A stretch of 64,000 nt of DNA. Source: Papio anubis (lineage: Eukaryota > Chordata > Mammalia > Primates > Cercopithecidae). Shown here in pieces: positions 1-10,977 of the stretch. The DNA is taken from contig NC_044988.1 of the NCBI RefSeq assembly GCF_008728515.1, positions 34,451,159 through 34,515,158 on the forward strand. The letters are read 5' to 3'. Numbering within the stretch: the stretch's first letter is position 1; each line of letters begins with the position of its first letter. The notes beneath the pieces are model-generated. The model saw only the letters and a list, made by a program, of their open reading frames with translations. It did not search any database and was not told the origin of the DNA. A program made the translations under genes and the position numbers.

Positions 1-300
1 CCAAGGAAAACATTGCAGTATGATTATTTATCCTCCAAACTGAATATGTCACTGAGTCCCTTTCACCCCATTCTGCGCGATGACATCAAGTGGAAATGGT
101 ACACCTTTGGCAGGCAAGAGCCAGGAAGCACAACTGAGACTGAGCTTTCTTCAGCGGAAGTTTCTCCATGGCGGGTTCAGGCGCTCCCTACAGATGCAGC
201 GTCAGCATCCCGGGGTGGTCCTGGCGCGCCCGCCCAGCTGAGCCAGACACGCCCTAGGGCCAGCGGCCACCGCGAGCCACAAAAAGGACACACAAAAGAC
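1..300. other. GC-rich unassigned sequence at left edge (PLGRKT intron)
   Basis: This is a CpG-containing stretch, most GC-rich at about 165-290, just upstream of an old L1 fragment. A 96-codon open frame runs through it from position 13, but the peptide resembles nothing I recognise and ends at the L1 boundary. It could be a retrocopy fragment or an unannotated repeat. On the gene map it lies inside PLGRKT on the other strand. I assign no function. Confidence 0.3.
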
Positions 301-1155
301 TAGAACTGCCATTTCACCAAAGCAGATACACAAACGGCCATTAAGCCCATGAAAACATATTCAATGTTATTAGCCATTATGGAAATTCAACTCAAAATCA
401 GAATGAGATATATTTCAAAATCACCAGATGACTAGAATTTGAAAAAAAAAAAAAAAGAGAGAGAGAAAATAAGATTTGGTGAGGACATAAAAAATAGTAA
501 CCCTTACACTTTACAGTGGGAATGTAAAAAACTGCGGCCATGGTGGAAAACAGTTTGGTGGTTCCTCAATAAGTTAAGCATAAAATTACCATATGGCTCA
601 GCAACTCCATTACTAGGTATATACCCAAAAGAATGGAGAACAACTGTTCAAACAACAACTGGTATAAGAATGTTCACAGCAGCACTAAACAATAGTCAAA
701 ACGTAGAAACAACCCAAATATCCACCAACAGATGACTAGGTAAACAAAATGTAGTATATCCATACAATGGATGATATTCAGCCATAAAAAGGAATGAGGT
801 ACTGATACATGTTACAACACGGATGAATCTTAGAAAGATTATATTAACTGGAGGAAGCCAGACACAAAAGACTATGTATTCTATGATTTCATTTATAGAA
901 AATGCCCAAAATAGGCAAACCCATTGAGACAGAAAGCAGATTAGTGGTTGCAAAGGGCTGAGGAAGGACAGGAGGAATTTGAAGTGGCTGGTTAACAATT
1001 ATAGGGTTTCCTTTTGGAGTGATGAACTGTTACAGAATTAAACAGTGGTGACAGTTGCACAACATTGTACATGTACTAAATGTCACTGAATTGTGGTAGA
1101 CTTTAAAATGGTGACGTTTATATGATATGTATTTTTTTCACAAGTGAAAAAAATG
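301..1155 (+). repeat. Old L1 fragment (ORF2 3' end plus 3' UTR)
   Basis: The sequence carries L1 ORF2 end motifs such as 'atatacccaaaagaatgga', 'ccaccaacagatgacta' and 'gccataaaaaggaatgag'. It then runs through the 'acagtggtgacagttgcacaacattg' type of 3' UTR typical of L1M/L1PB elements. The frame is broken by many stops, so this is a dead LINE copy in sense orientation on the plus strand. Confidence 0.85.
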
Positions 1156-1735
1156 AACTTCGGAAGAACAACTTCAGGTGAGGAACATGGGGAGACTAAG
1201 GCAGCTAGTGGGTACAGGAGGTATGGGCAGAAATGAGTCCCAGAAGGACAAGCTAAAGACAGTGTGGATCCAGGAGTTAAGTCACGCATGTACCCCCACT
1301 CCCTCAGCGAACTGGTGTTGGCCATGCCGCCCCTTTATGCAAGACACTTCCAGGTTAAGTCTACTTACACTTCTAGGCTCTGGGCCAACTCCCACTCACT
1401 ATCTGGTCTTTCTACCTACAAAAATTGTGCTGCTTTCTTCTCCTCCACCTACTCTACATTCTGGTTCCTTGTCACCAAAAGCCTCTCTGCAAAGCACAGA
1501 CTGCACTTTTTTCCTTTCCTCAGAACATAGGACCCTTCCTATTTGAAGATGTTAGTACAGTCTTCTCCTCAAAAAACAAGCAAGTGAAGAAAAAAAACAG
1601 ACGGGAGGGCACAAGTATGACAGATATTGGGAGTTATAAGGATTTAAGCAACTTTTAAATGCGCTCATAATAGTTGTTTGCTGCTTTAATTCTTATGTAT
1701 TTGAGAAAGCACTTATTGAGCACACACTGTATTTT
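1156..1735. other. Unassigned non-coding stretch (PLGRKT intron)
   Basis: Only short overlapping open frames are present, all under 125 codons and none with a recognisable product. I see no splice-bounded exon or clear repeat signature. Confidence 0.4.
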
Positions 1736-1739
1736 ATGT

Positions 1740-2330
1740 TGCAAAAACCAGCAGGTCACATCACTACTCCTCTCAAAACCCTTTAGTGGCTTCCCACGTC
1801 ACTCAGAATACATTTCAAAACATTTGTCCTGGGTACAAGGCTTGAGCGACCTCTCACCTCATGTCTCTCCACTCTCCCGCATCCTTTCAGAGTTCTGCCA
1901 TACCAGCCTCTTTACTGGTCTTCCAACTCACCACGAGTTCTCCCAGCTCAGTGCCTCTGCATTCACTTTCCTTCTGCCTGAAACTCTTTCCCCGGCTATC
2001 TGCATGGCTCACTTTGTCATTTCCCTCAAGGCTCAGCTCAAAGGTCACCTTCTGAGGCTTGCACTAACTACTCTACCAAAAATGGAATTTCCCACTCATC
2101 CATCCACTGTCTCCCATCATCATCCCTTACTCTTTTTCCCCTCACAGAACTCATCACCACTAAGACGTCATGGTTGTTGGTTTGTTGCATGTGTTCCCAC
2201 TGGAGTGTAAGTTCCACAGGGGAAGGGTTTTGTTCACTGTTATGTCTCCCCATCTAAATACTGCCCAGTATAGAGCAGGGGCTCCTCCATAAATATTTGG
2301 TGAATGAATAAATGGCACATCTAATAAGAA
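1740..2330 (+). repeat. L2 LINE, 3' end
   Basis: The order of motifs follows the L2 3' region: 'cctttagtggcttccca', 'ctctttccccggctatctgcatggctc', 'ctcagctcaaaggtcaccttct', 'gtaagttccacaggggaag', then the terminal 'aaatatttggtgaatgaataaatg'. The 178-codon open frame over this stretch belongs to the repeat and is not a gene. Confidence 0.8.
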
Positions 2331-2339
2331 AACTTTTGC

Positions 2340-2550
2340 TTTAATTACTGACTTTGCTGAGTGCTTACATGGGGCAGATGCTGTGTGCTAAATTCTTATA
2401 TGTGGGACATCTCACTTAATCCTCAGAGTAACTCTACAAAGTATCATAACCCTTATTATTAAGCTATATACTCACATGTGGGAAATGAGACACAGGCAGG
2501 CTAAAGCAACGTGCCTACAATCAAGAATTAAGTGGGTCTTATCCAACGGA
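2340..2550 (-). repeat. MIR SINE
   Basis: The reverse-complement MIR core is visible as 'ggcagatgctgtgtgcta', 'ctcacttaatcctcagagtaac' and 'ggaaatgagacacaggcaggctaaagcaacgtgcc'. The copy is diverged, as expected for an ancient mammalian SINE. Confidence 0.75.
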
Positions 2551-2889
2551 CATAGGAATCAACTTGAAAGAGTTTCCATTAGCCAAAGATGGGATAACTT
2601 GAGCAAGAAAAATAATGACTACAACTGATTAAATAGTTTATAGTCACAATATACAAATAAACAAAAATTATTTGGTCTCCTTTGGAGATTTCTAGAGTGT
2701 CAATTCACTATTCTGAAATTGCTAAATAAAAGGACAGAATCAAGCATTTATTTTTGTTTCCTGTACAAACTACATTTCAGGATAACCAAGTAGGAAGAGA
2801 AAGTTCTTAATAAATTTCCAGACAACAAATGTCAAAGGAATGAGAGAATATTGTTAAACTGCCATTTTTTTCAAGCCCTAATGAAGTCA

Positions 2890-3480
2890 CAGATGTGGGC
2901 AATGATCATGAGTGGATGGTAAGGCCAGTTGATCACAGGTTGATGGGGAACTTTATAATGGGCAGATCAGGTTGATATGACTAAAGGAAAGACAACCAGA
3001 CCTAATGAGTTTTATGACATGATGTATTAGAAAGTACACAGTGCCACCTAGAAAAGATTCTTGCTAAAAGAATTGAACCTGAGTCTCATCAAACCTCTAG
3101 GTTTACCACTTCATAGGAAGAATGAAGTATAGAAGAATATGTTAAAAAATACCATGAGGAGGCAATCAGCCAAATACAAACTGTAGGACATTCCATAGAA
3201 CAGATGAGCTGGTTTCTTCAACTAATAAATGTATGACAAGTAGGAAGGAAGGGATATTCTCACAAACTGAGAAAGACTTAGGAGTCATAATAATCAAGTA
3301 TAGTATGAAAACTTTGCTTGGATCCCTATTTCAAACCCAACTGTAAAAGATACTTGTGAAGCAACTGAAATTAGGTTGCATATGATAGTAAGAAATTATT
3401 GCTAAGTTAGTTAAATATGGTTATATCTGTATCTGTTACAGATTCATACAGAAATATTTACAGGTAAATTGAAATTTGCC
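2890..3480 (+). repeat. Old L1 3' UTR fragment (L1ME/L1MC-like)
   Basis: The phrases 'ttgaacctgagtctcatcaaac', 'gtaggacattccatagaacag' and 'ggatccctatttcaaacccaactgtaaaaga' match the old L1M 3' UTR as I remember it. It is highly diverged and non-coding. The subfamily is uncertain. Confidence 0.5.
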
Positions 3481-4394
3481 TTAAAGTATATTCCAACAAA
3501 AAGGGGCAAAAAGGCAAAGGAAGATGGAATAGAAGAAACAAGATTACCAAAATGTTAGTTTTAAAGTTTTTTTTTAAGTTTTCCTCTCCTCTACATGCAC
3601 TTTAGCAAGTTAGATTTGCTGGTGGGTCTTAGTATTTCTTTCTAAATTGATGAGATTATATCTTCAGTTAATTTTTTTCAAAACACCTGACTTATTTTCT
3701 TAATATTTGCATGTTTAAAATTTTCTTTTTATCAGCATGCATGTATAATTTACCTAAAATTTTGGGGTTTTTCTCTCAAAATTCTGAAGATATGGCTCCA
3801 TAGTCTTCTGGCACTTAGAAGACATTTGAAGCCAGACCAATTTTGGCTCACAAAACCCTCTAGAATTCTCAGTTCTTAACACATTATTGAAACTGTTTGT
3901 TGTCACTACCACACCACTACCCTGTTCAAGAGCTGAGTTCCTTGAAAGAGGGGATTGTGCTGTTTACCAAAGTATCTCTAGCTCCTAATTCAACTGGCAT
4001 ATGATAGACACTCCATAAGTGTAAGTGAATGTTGCAATGCCAAACAGATACCTCCCAGTATGTGTCTGGAAGTGTGTTTCTTGTTATAATTATATTTGGA
4101 ACATACTGTATCTTTTACCTGCATGGTAAGATTTCACAGAAAACTAAGGGAGTCTATATACATTCTTCCTTCATTTTATCCTTTTGTACACTCAGGTCTT
4201 TACAGACTTGTTTCTTCCCTTGTATTCTACTGATATGGTTCCTCCCAGGCACTGACCTTTTTTTAAAGGCCTTTGACTTCTCTGTAGCATTTGACACCGT
4301 TGAAAACACCTTCTTTTTTCTTGAAACACTCTATGAACAGACTGCCAGGCCCCAGGTACCTCAACAACAGCTCATTAAGAAATTCAGATGGGAA
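3481..4394. other. Diverged repeat-like DNA (PLGRKT intron)
   Basis: Positions about 3,700-3,860 ('ctgaagatatggctccatagtcttctggc') look like an antisense L1M 5' region. Positions about 3,900-4,030 ('gttccttgaaagaggggattgtgctg' through 'ataagtgtaagtgaatg') look like an L2 3' end. The rest is AT-rich and unassigned, with no supported gene. Confidence 0.4.
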
Positions 4395-4599
4395 ATTTCT
4401 TTTTTATTCTTTTTCTTTTTCTTGAGACAAAGTCTTTCTCTGTCACCCAGGTTGCAGTGTAGTGGCATAATCACAGCTCACTGCAACCTTGACCCCCCAG
4501 GCTCAAGCAATCCTCCCACCTCAGACTCCCGAGTAGCTGGAACTATAGGCACACATCACATTGCCCAGCTAATATATAATAATAATCTATAATACATAC

Positions 4600-4695
4600 A
4601 AAATATATGTAATCTATGTTACACATATGATAAAATATATGTAATCTATGTTACACATATTATAAAATATATGTAATCTATGTTGCATATATTAC
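4600..4695. repeat. 32-bp tandem repeat, three copies
   Basis: Units start at 4,600, 4,632 and 4,664, each beginning 'aaaatatatgtaatctatgtt'. The first two differ at only a few bases and the third is more diverged. The array sits inside the AT-rich insertion that splits the Alu. Confidence 0.85.
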
Positions 4696-4873
4696 TATAT
4701 ATGTAACATGTAATATGTGTAATACATAATATATGTAGTATGTATGTAATTATATATGTAATATATGGTATATATATAATATATAATATGTTATATATAT
4801 TAGCTGGGCAATGTGATGTGTGCCTATAGTATTATATGTAATATATATTATTATATATTATATATTTTATATG

Positions 4874-4881
<8 letters not shown>

Positions 4882-4906
<25 letters not shown>

Positions 4907-4933
4907 GTGGGGGGAGAGAGAGAGAGAGAGAGA
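4882..4933. repeat. (CA)n followed by (GA)n microsatellite
   Basis: A run of CA dinucleotides is followed by 'gtgggg' and a run of GA dinucleotides. It lies at the end of the AT-rich insertion in the Alu. Confidence 0.95.
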
Positions 4934-5106
4934 AGATATGGGGTTTCGTCATGTTGCCCAGGCTGGTCCCAAACTCCTGGGCTTAAGCCATCTTCCTCCC
5001 AAGTAGCACGAGCCACCACGCTTGACTAATCTTTCTTCTTGTTTTGTAGAGATGGGGTTTCACCACGTTGATCAGGATTATAGGCATGAGCTACCCCACC
5101 CAGCCT

Positions 5107-5790
5107 ATACATATTAATATTAAATAACTATATGTTTTGGTTTATATCTATGCCTCATTTTCTTAACACCAAAGTCTAACAATAGACATAAAGGTCGAAG
5201 TCTAGATCTCATGTATTTTTTTAAAATCTTCAGTTTGTTGCTTGAACACAATAAACAACAAATAAACATCTGTTTACTACCCAACTAATCTTTACATTGA
5301 TCATAACTGCTTTGCCTACATAAGCACTGTAACATAGCATGGACCTATAGAATATGTTCTTCCCTTATTCTCAAAATGCTTTTCCAGTCACTCAGGTGAT
5401 ATAAAATTAGTTTAGGTGTGCCACCTAGTGGTATTTTAAGGAAGTATTTTAAAGGAGTGCTAGTTTACCACTCATCCACCATTCTAACCCAGGCTAGAAA
5501 GAAATTGAAGGTTGTTGATAATCTGAAAATACCATTATAATTAGTAGCATAAATCCTCTCCATCACAATTTGAAGCAAAGTCATTAGTTCAAAAAAAGAA
5601 AACCTTTTGATTTGAGGCCTTTTACAAATTTGATTAACCAGACTCCAGTGATTGATTTAATTTCATTTCCTGGTTGGCTATTAATTGAAAACTTGCTTGG
5701 TTTCTATCTCCAATATAGATTATATTAAATCACTGACAATCACCAATTATAATTATGTGGCATCACAGAAAAAGAAGTGAAAAAATGCTT
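5107..5790. other. Unassigned non-coding stretch (PLGRKT intron)
   Basis: AT-rich sequence with no open frame of note and no repeat that I can name. Confidence 0.4.
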
Positions 5791-5794
5791 CTCA

Positions 5795-5925
5795 CCCCAG
5801 GCCATGCATTACAGTCACCTGGAGAGATTAAAATAACTTTGTGAAGGTCTGAGGTGGGACCCAAACATTCAAAAGGCCCTGGATGAATCAAATGTGCAGC
5901 CAGGATTGGGAGCCTGGCCAGTGGT
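5795..5925 (+). repeat. MER5A-like hAT DNA transposon fragment
   Basis: The pattern 'gcattacagtcacctggagagatt ... tctgaggtgggacccaaacattc' follows the MER5A consensus layout (a Charlie-derived, non-autonomous hAT element). Ends are approximate. Confidence 0.55.
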
Positions 5926-6779
5926 ATAAGAGATGGGGTTGAATCATGAGTGGTCTTTCCCCCACAAGAAAAAAAAAACAGTAACACAAGATTATTGAGC
6001 TGTGATTTATCTCTTTTTTAATAAAAAAATATAGAACTAAAGAAACTCCAGTAGGATAAGATTTTAGTTATTAGGCTTTACTTTAATAAATGTTTTGCTT
6101 TATTTCTTCTATTTATCCTTTTCGTGGAGGTGCCATTAGATTAAAAAATAGCCGAAAGCCTAAATCACAGGCTAAAGATGTCATTTGGACGTGGTATTTC
6201 AATCAGAATTTTTTTTAAAACTTCACCTTTGAGGACCCTAAAAAGAGATCATCTTCTAGCCCAGTAGTCAAGTCCATTCCATTTGTAGGGTCCTTTTCAA
6301 CCCTAGAGACTTCTGGGACATGAGGTCAATTCCAGCCCAGCCTTAGCTATTTGGATTCACTCAACACATAGGGAGGAGCTTCAGGAACATTGTCACAACA
6401 GAATTCTTAAGTTTAGTGGGAGATTTGCTGGTGTTCATCTTATACTCCATAACTTACATTTGATATAAATATATTCTGTGGTATATATCAAATATTTCAT
6501 ACTCTTAAAAAAGGAAAGAACAGCTCTAAACCCTAGAATGATGCTAGAAGTTTAATTCCTTCAAGTAGGACACATTCAAGGAGCAACCTGATCTTCCAAA
6601 ACTGCTGTAGATGACAATGTTTCTCTCTAGGCTGCCCTAGGCAGGATCAGAACTCAAGTATCTCTAGAGTTAGAACGCTGGTTCAACCATATTGGTCTAT
6701 ATTCCCCTGTTCATCCTTTCTTAAAATTAAGAAATAAATAATAAAGTGTATTTTGATCAACAAGAAAAACCTAGTCACC
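5926..6779. other. Unassigned non-coding stretch (PLGRKT intron)
   Basis: AT-rich sequence with no supported exon, gene or clear repeat. Confidence 0.4.
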
Positions 6780-7151
6780 TTAAGCAACACATGGGAGAAT
6801 CAGTCCACCATGGGCCAAGTCTTCCTGAACCACCTTGTTGGGTAGGATGAGGTCACAGGCCCTGACTGCTCTTTAGCTGGGTCATTTCCCAGAGTTGCGT
6901 TTGCAGTAAACAACCTTGAGGGATGAGGTACCATCTCCTTCCAGTCAAAGAGCAGACTTGCTCATCACTCATGATGAAAGTGAGAGTCCACAAGCTCAAT
7001 GTTCCTCAGCTATGTTACAAACCCAAAGCATCCATCCCAGTATCCAGCGAGGCTCTCCTTCATCTCCTCTATGGGACTTGGAGTGTGTGCTGCTTTCTGT
7101 GCTATGAGTAATAAAGTCTTCTGTCAGCATAAATAACAGGCTAATTTATTA
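6780..7151 (+). repeat. LTR-like element, 5' portion (split by Tigger)
   Basis: The right-hand end has a poly(A)-signal-like 'gagtaataaagtcttctgtc' followed by 'aggctaattta'. The element resumes after the Tigger insertion with 'gcaagtagcataaaatcccagac'. The same order of motifs recurs at 10,300-10,430, which supports a shared retroviral LTR family. I cannot name the family, and the left boundary is a guess. Confidence 0.5.
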
Positions 7152-7854
7152 CAGCAGTCCCCTCTTATCCATAGTTTCATTTTTCACAGTTTGAGTTACC
7201 CATGGTCAACCTCAGTCTGAAAATATTAAATGGAAAATTTCAGAAATAAACAATTCATAATTTTTAAATTGTCCATCATTCTGAGTAATGTGATAAAATC
7301 TCCCACCATTCCAGCTGGGACATGAATCATTACCTTGTCTAGTGTAGCCAAGCTGTACACACTACCTGCCTGCTAGTCACCTAGTAGCCATCACAGTTAT
7401 CAGATCAGCTGTCACATTATCACAGTGGCTAGTGTTCAGGTAACCCTTGTTTTACTTAACCATAGCCCCAAAGTGCAAGAGTAGTGATGCTGGCAATTTG
7501 GATATACCAAAGAGAAGCAATAAAGTGCTTCCTTTAAGTGAAAGAGTGAAAGTTCTCAATAAGAAAAAAAAAAACAACATATGCCAAGGTTATTAAGATC
7601 TACAGTACAATAAGGTATTTTGAGAAGGAGAGAACATACACAAAACTTTTATTATAGTATATTGTTATAATTATTCTATTTTTATTATTAATTATTGTTA
7701 ATCTCTTACTATGGCTAATTTATAAATTAAACTTTATCACAAGTATGTATGTACTGGGAAAACCATAGTGTACATAGACTTCAGTAATATCCATGATTTC
7801 AGGTATCCACTGGGGATCTTGGACCATATCCCCCACAGATAAGGAGGACTACTG
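7152..7854 (+). mobile_element. Tigger-type (pogo) DNA transposon, internally deleted
   Basis: The ends are inverted: it begins 'cagcagtcccctcttatcc' and ends 'ggataag'-like 'agataaggaggactactg'. A TA dinucleotide, the expected target, sits at 7,150-7,151. The 5' part contains the remnant of a transposase start ('agccccaaagtgcaagagtagtgatgctgg') that soon becomes non-coding. It is a non-autonomous fossil inserted in an older LTR-like element. The same family recurs at 59.69-60.14 kb. Confidence 0.8.
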
Positions 7855-7905
7855 TTGTTTGCAAGTAGCATAAAATCCCAGACATTTTACATGCCCTGAT
7901 AGTTT
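7855..7905 (+). repeat. LTR-like element, resumed after Tigger
   Basis: 'gcaagtagcataaaatcccagac' continues the element interrupted at 7,151. It is followed by 'ttttggtggcaaacgtgag', which could be a primer-binding-site region. It parallels 'gcaagtaaggtaaaatcccagac' at about 10,381. Confidence 0.5.
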
Positions 7906-8860
7906 TGGTGGCAAACGTGAGATGCTCGTAGAGATATCTGACTTTCTGGAAAAGGAGGGACAAAGGCCCTGGTTGGCTGTATTACAGGACGTGAGAAAAT
8001 TCCTGGAGATCTGGTAGTAAATGATCTTGCCTAGATGGTGATAAGGATGGGAAAGTGGAATAAGGGTTCCTCACTGCCCTATGTGTTAAATGCGGTTGAA
8101 CAACAAAAGGTAGGTTTGAAACAAGGTGTCCTAATGGTGCTTGGGCTGTGTCATGCCCCCTTCTGGGGTGGGAGAAGGGAAGATGTTATCATGACAATGG
8201 GGCAGTAAGTCCCATGCTCCAGCCAAAAAACAGCACAACGTGGCTATGGCTGCTGAATCTAGGGGTCCCCAAAGCTGAAATAAATGGTGTCAGCAATGAG
8301 GGTAGGGAACTATGGGTAGACTAAAAGCATCAGAAACTTGTTTATTGAGCCCAGTGGCAGGTGGCCACTTGAAACTCAAAGTAAATACAAAGCCTTGCTT
8401 ACTGGCACTGAGCTGCTGTCTCCCTCTAGTCCCCTATCCCTCCCCTGCCTCTCCTCCAACTTCTGCTGCTTTAGGGAAGTATGCTGGGGAACTTCAGGAA
8501 AGGGGGGGACTCAAACTTTTATGGCTCTGTTGGACTGGACACAGGTGCCAAAGTCTACTTGGTCTCAGGGAAGGCAAGTATGCTAAGCACTGGGGTAGCC
8601 CAGAGCTCCACAGACTGCAAGGCTGTGCAGTGGCACCAGCAAAGGCTGAAATAATGATGGCTCTGAGTGGCAGTTCTCTCCAGAGGCCAGAGAACACAGG
8701 AGAGGAAGCAGCACCCATTCTGGGACAAGGAGCCAAAGGACAAAAAGCCCTCCCTGCCCCTTTCCCCTAGCTGAAGACAGCATAATCTCTTGAAACTATT
8801 ACAACCACCCTTGAAGTAACTATGTTAAACTCTTTGGTCTCTGTTCTTTTATTGTTATTG
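7906..8860. other. Unassigned stretch, possible decayed ERV interior
   Basis: Located between two related LTR-like ends, so it may be remnant retroviral interior. I find no gag or pol motif. Open frames on both strands at 8.3-8.8 kb reach only about 150 codons and contradict each other. No gene is supported. Confidence 0.3.
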
Positions 8861-8861
8861 T

Positions 8862-9170
8862 TTTGGTTTTTTGAGACAGGGTCTTGCTCTGTCACCCAGG
8901 CTAGAGTACAGTGGCATGACCACAGCTCACTGCAGCCTTGACCTTCCTGGGCTCAAGCAATCCTCACACCTCAGAGTCCTGTGTAGCTGGGACTGTAGTT
9001 GTGTAACACCATGACTGGCTAATTTTTTTAATTTTTTAAATGGAGATGGAGTCTCACTATGTTGCCCAGGGTGGTCTTGAATTCTTGGGCTCCAGCAATC
9101 TTCCTGCCTTGGTCTCCCAGTGTGCTGGGATTACAGGCGTGATTAGGCGTGAGTCATCATGCTTGGCCAC
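8862..9170 (-). repeat. Alu (AluJ-like)
   Basis: It starts with 'tttttggttttttgagacagggtcttgctctgtcacccagg' and ends near 'catgcttggcc', the antisense Alu layout with both monomers. The many differences from consensus suggest an old Alu. Confidence 0.95.
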
Positions 9171-9530
9171 ATGTGTGTTGTGACTGGAGGGGGCGGGGAA
9201 GTAACTGAATTCAACTGACAGAGTGTGAGCAAACTTCACAGTGAGTAAAAAAAATTAAAGGGACCTTTAGCCAATGCAAGATACTGTGATGTGTGTCAAC
9301 ATTCTCCCTCCCCACTACATACATATGTACAATGACATTGATGTATTACGTGCTTGTATTATAAAACTCACAGTAACCAAAACAGACTCCCCAGTCAGGG
9401 ATTCCCAGACCCCTTCCAGGTGGTCTAATAGAAACAGAGAATCCCAGGGAGAAAAAGAAAATCACTCTCAAGCTCGAGAGTGCCCAATACAGCAGCACCA
9501 CCTGCTGGGCACAGGCACCAAATACATCCT

Positions 9531-9963
9531 ATATTAGTTTGCTGGTGCTGCCATAACAAAGGACCACAAACTGGACGGCTTAAGCAACAGAAATATATTG
9601 TCTCTGTTCTGAAGGGGAAAAATCTAAAGTCAAGGTGTCTGCAAAGCTTTTTCCTTACTAAGGCTGTGAGAGAAGCATCTGTTCCAGGCCCCTTCCTTGG
9701 CTTGTAAACAGCTGTCTTCATATTCACATTGTATGCTCCCGGTATGAATAGTCCAGTATGAATTGTATGGTCTTGTGTCCAAATTTCTTCTTCTCATAAA
9801 GCCATCAGTCACACTGAATTAGGGCCCATTCTAACCACCTCATTTTAACTTGATTACCTCTGTAAAGACCCTATCTCCAAACAAGATCACATTCTGAAGT
9901 ACTAGAGGTTAAGGCTTCAACATACGAATTTGGAGAGGGAGGACACATTTCAACCCATAACAC
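9531..9963 (+). repeat. MLT1-type LTR (ERVL-MaLR)
   Basis: It follows the MLT1 consensus from 'tattagtttgctggtgctgccataacaaaggaccac' through 'cattttaacttgattacctctgtaaagaccctatctccaaa' to 'caacccataaca'. It is a solitary LTR with no coding content. Confidence 0.85.
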
Positions 9964-9966
9964 ACC

Positions 9967-10430
9967 CCTTTCAAAAACGGGAAGCAATCATTGGCCTGCT
10001 GCTGAGCTCTTCTTAAAAATGAACTCTTGACCCACGGAGGCTTGTAACTCCCAGGTCTGACATCTCCATTTGGGGTGGGTCAACCAGGACACAACAACTA
10101 CGAGGAAAGTAGCTCCAACCCTCTCCCCCTGCCACAACCCACCCCTTGCTCATGGCCCACTGTAAAAGCAGTAGATTCCCTAACCTCAACGCTGCTCAAC
10201 TCCACTGAGTGCACAGCACTCATTTCGCCCATGCCCATCTTTGTCACCTCGGTGAGTTTTGGAGGACATGGGGAATTAACACCACCACACTCATGCTGCT
10301 TGCTGTGCTGTGAGTAAAAAAGTCCTCTGACTCTGATGTCGGTGTCTCCAGTCTTCTGTAATAGGCTAACTTGTTAGCTTGCAAGTAAGGTAAAATCCCA
10401 GACCCTTCACAGACCCTGACTTCACGGGGA
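9967..10430 (+). repeat. Second LTR-like element (same family as 6.8-7.9 kb)
   Basis: Its 3' part ('gctgtgagtaaaaaagtcctctgac', 'aataggctaacttgttagcttgcaagtaaggtaaaatcccagac') aligns in order with the element split by Tigger at 7.1 and 7.86 kb. The pair may be the two LTRs of a decayed provirus or two independent solo LTRs. The family is not recognised. Confidence 0.5.
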
Positions 10431-10890
10431 CCAACATATGAGTAAAAACCCTGTAGTTTCCAAAGGTCTTTGACAAGGACATGCTAAACATTGGACACCT
10501 GGCTGATTTGTAAACCTAATACTTGGTCTCCCCTTGGTCACTGCTCTGTTACAATAATTCAGTTGTCCATTCTTTCAATTGCATAATCCAGGATAATCTC
10601 CCCATCTCAAACATCATCTTTGGGGGCAGGGAGCATTATTCTACGTACCACATACTCTAAGCAGTTATCTCTTCCTACAGAATGGAAATTTTTACACAAA
10701 TTTATCTGGATTGGAGATTTAAATTAGCCCGTTCACCAAATAATTAGTAATCCATTTTATCTTGGTTTTGAGGATGCAGCCCCAAGAACATTTTATTTTG
10801 GGGGGTCAAAGGGAATGTAGGGCTGGAGCACATGTGGTAGAAACTTTAAACATTATAACAACAAAATAGCTTAATTATTTTAAAACATAC

Positions 10891-10977
10891 CTGAAGTCGA
10901 GCACTCATAAGCATGAACTCCTTTTGATTTTTCATGCTTTCATTCATAGATTTTGAAAATATAAACCCCATTTTGAC
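10891..10977 (-). CDS. PLGRKT: PLGRKT first coding exon (partial gene)
   Basis: PLGRKT is a small plasma-membrane plasminogen receptor that concentrates plasminogen at the cell surface through a C-terminal lysine. On the minus strand an acceptor (T-rich tract then AG at 10,978-10,979) precedes 'GTCAAAATGG', giving an ATG at 10,971 in a good Kozak context. The exon encodes 27 complete codons, beginning MGFIFSKSMNESMKNQKEF and ending SARLQ, and stops at a GTATGT donor (phase 0). This matches the N-terminus of the 147-residue human protein except Ser for Asn at residue 23 (human compared from memory). No following exon was found between here and position 1, so the rest of the gene lies to the left. 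Its promoter is the CpG island near 14 kb, divergent from CD274. Confidence 0.93.

Larger units (their letters stand above)
4395..5106 (-). repeat. Rearranged Alu with AT-rich insertion and inverted duplication
   Basis: An antisense Alu (T-rich start, 'ttgagacaaagtctttctctgtcacccagg') runs to about 4,575 and is interrupted by about 320 bp of AT-rich repeats. It resumes with Alu right-arm sequence, including two related copies of the 'gatggggtttcaccacgttg' segment before 'gctaccccacccagcc'. The interruption contains a 32-bp tandem repeat, CA and GA tracts, and a reverse-complement copy of the Alu segment next to the break. Confidence 0.8.

Noticed and set aside
1674..2210. 178-codon plus-strand frame
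   Set aside because: It coincides with an L2 3' end in a non-coding region of the element.
4029..4592. 187-codon plus-strand frame
   Set aside because: Its last third is antisense Alu sequence and its first part is L2-like. A chance frame across repeats.
8312..8783. Overlapping 60-152 codon frames on both strands
   Set aside because: Mutually contradictory frames without domains, codon bias or splice sites.
1..10800. Further PLGRKT coding exons
   Set aside because: I looked on the minus strand for the next exon (beginning LERQLIMQ in human) and did not find it. It probably lies left of the window.
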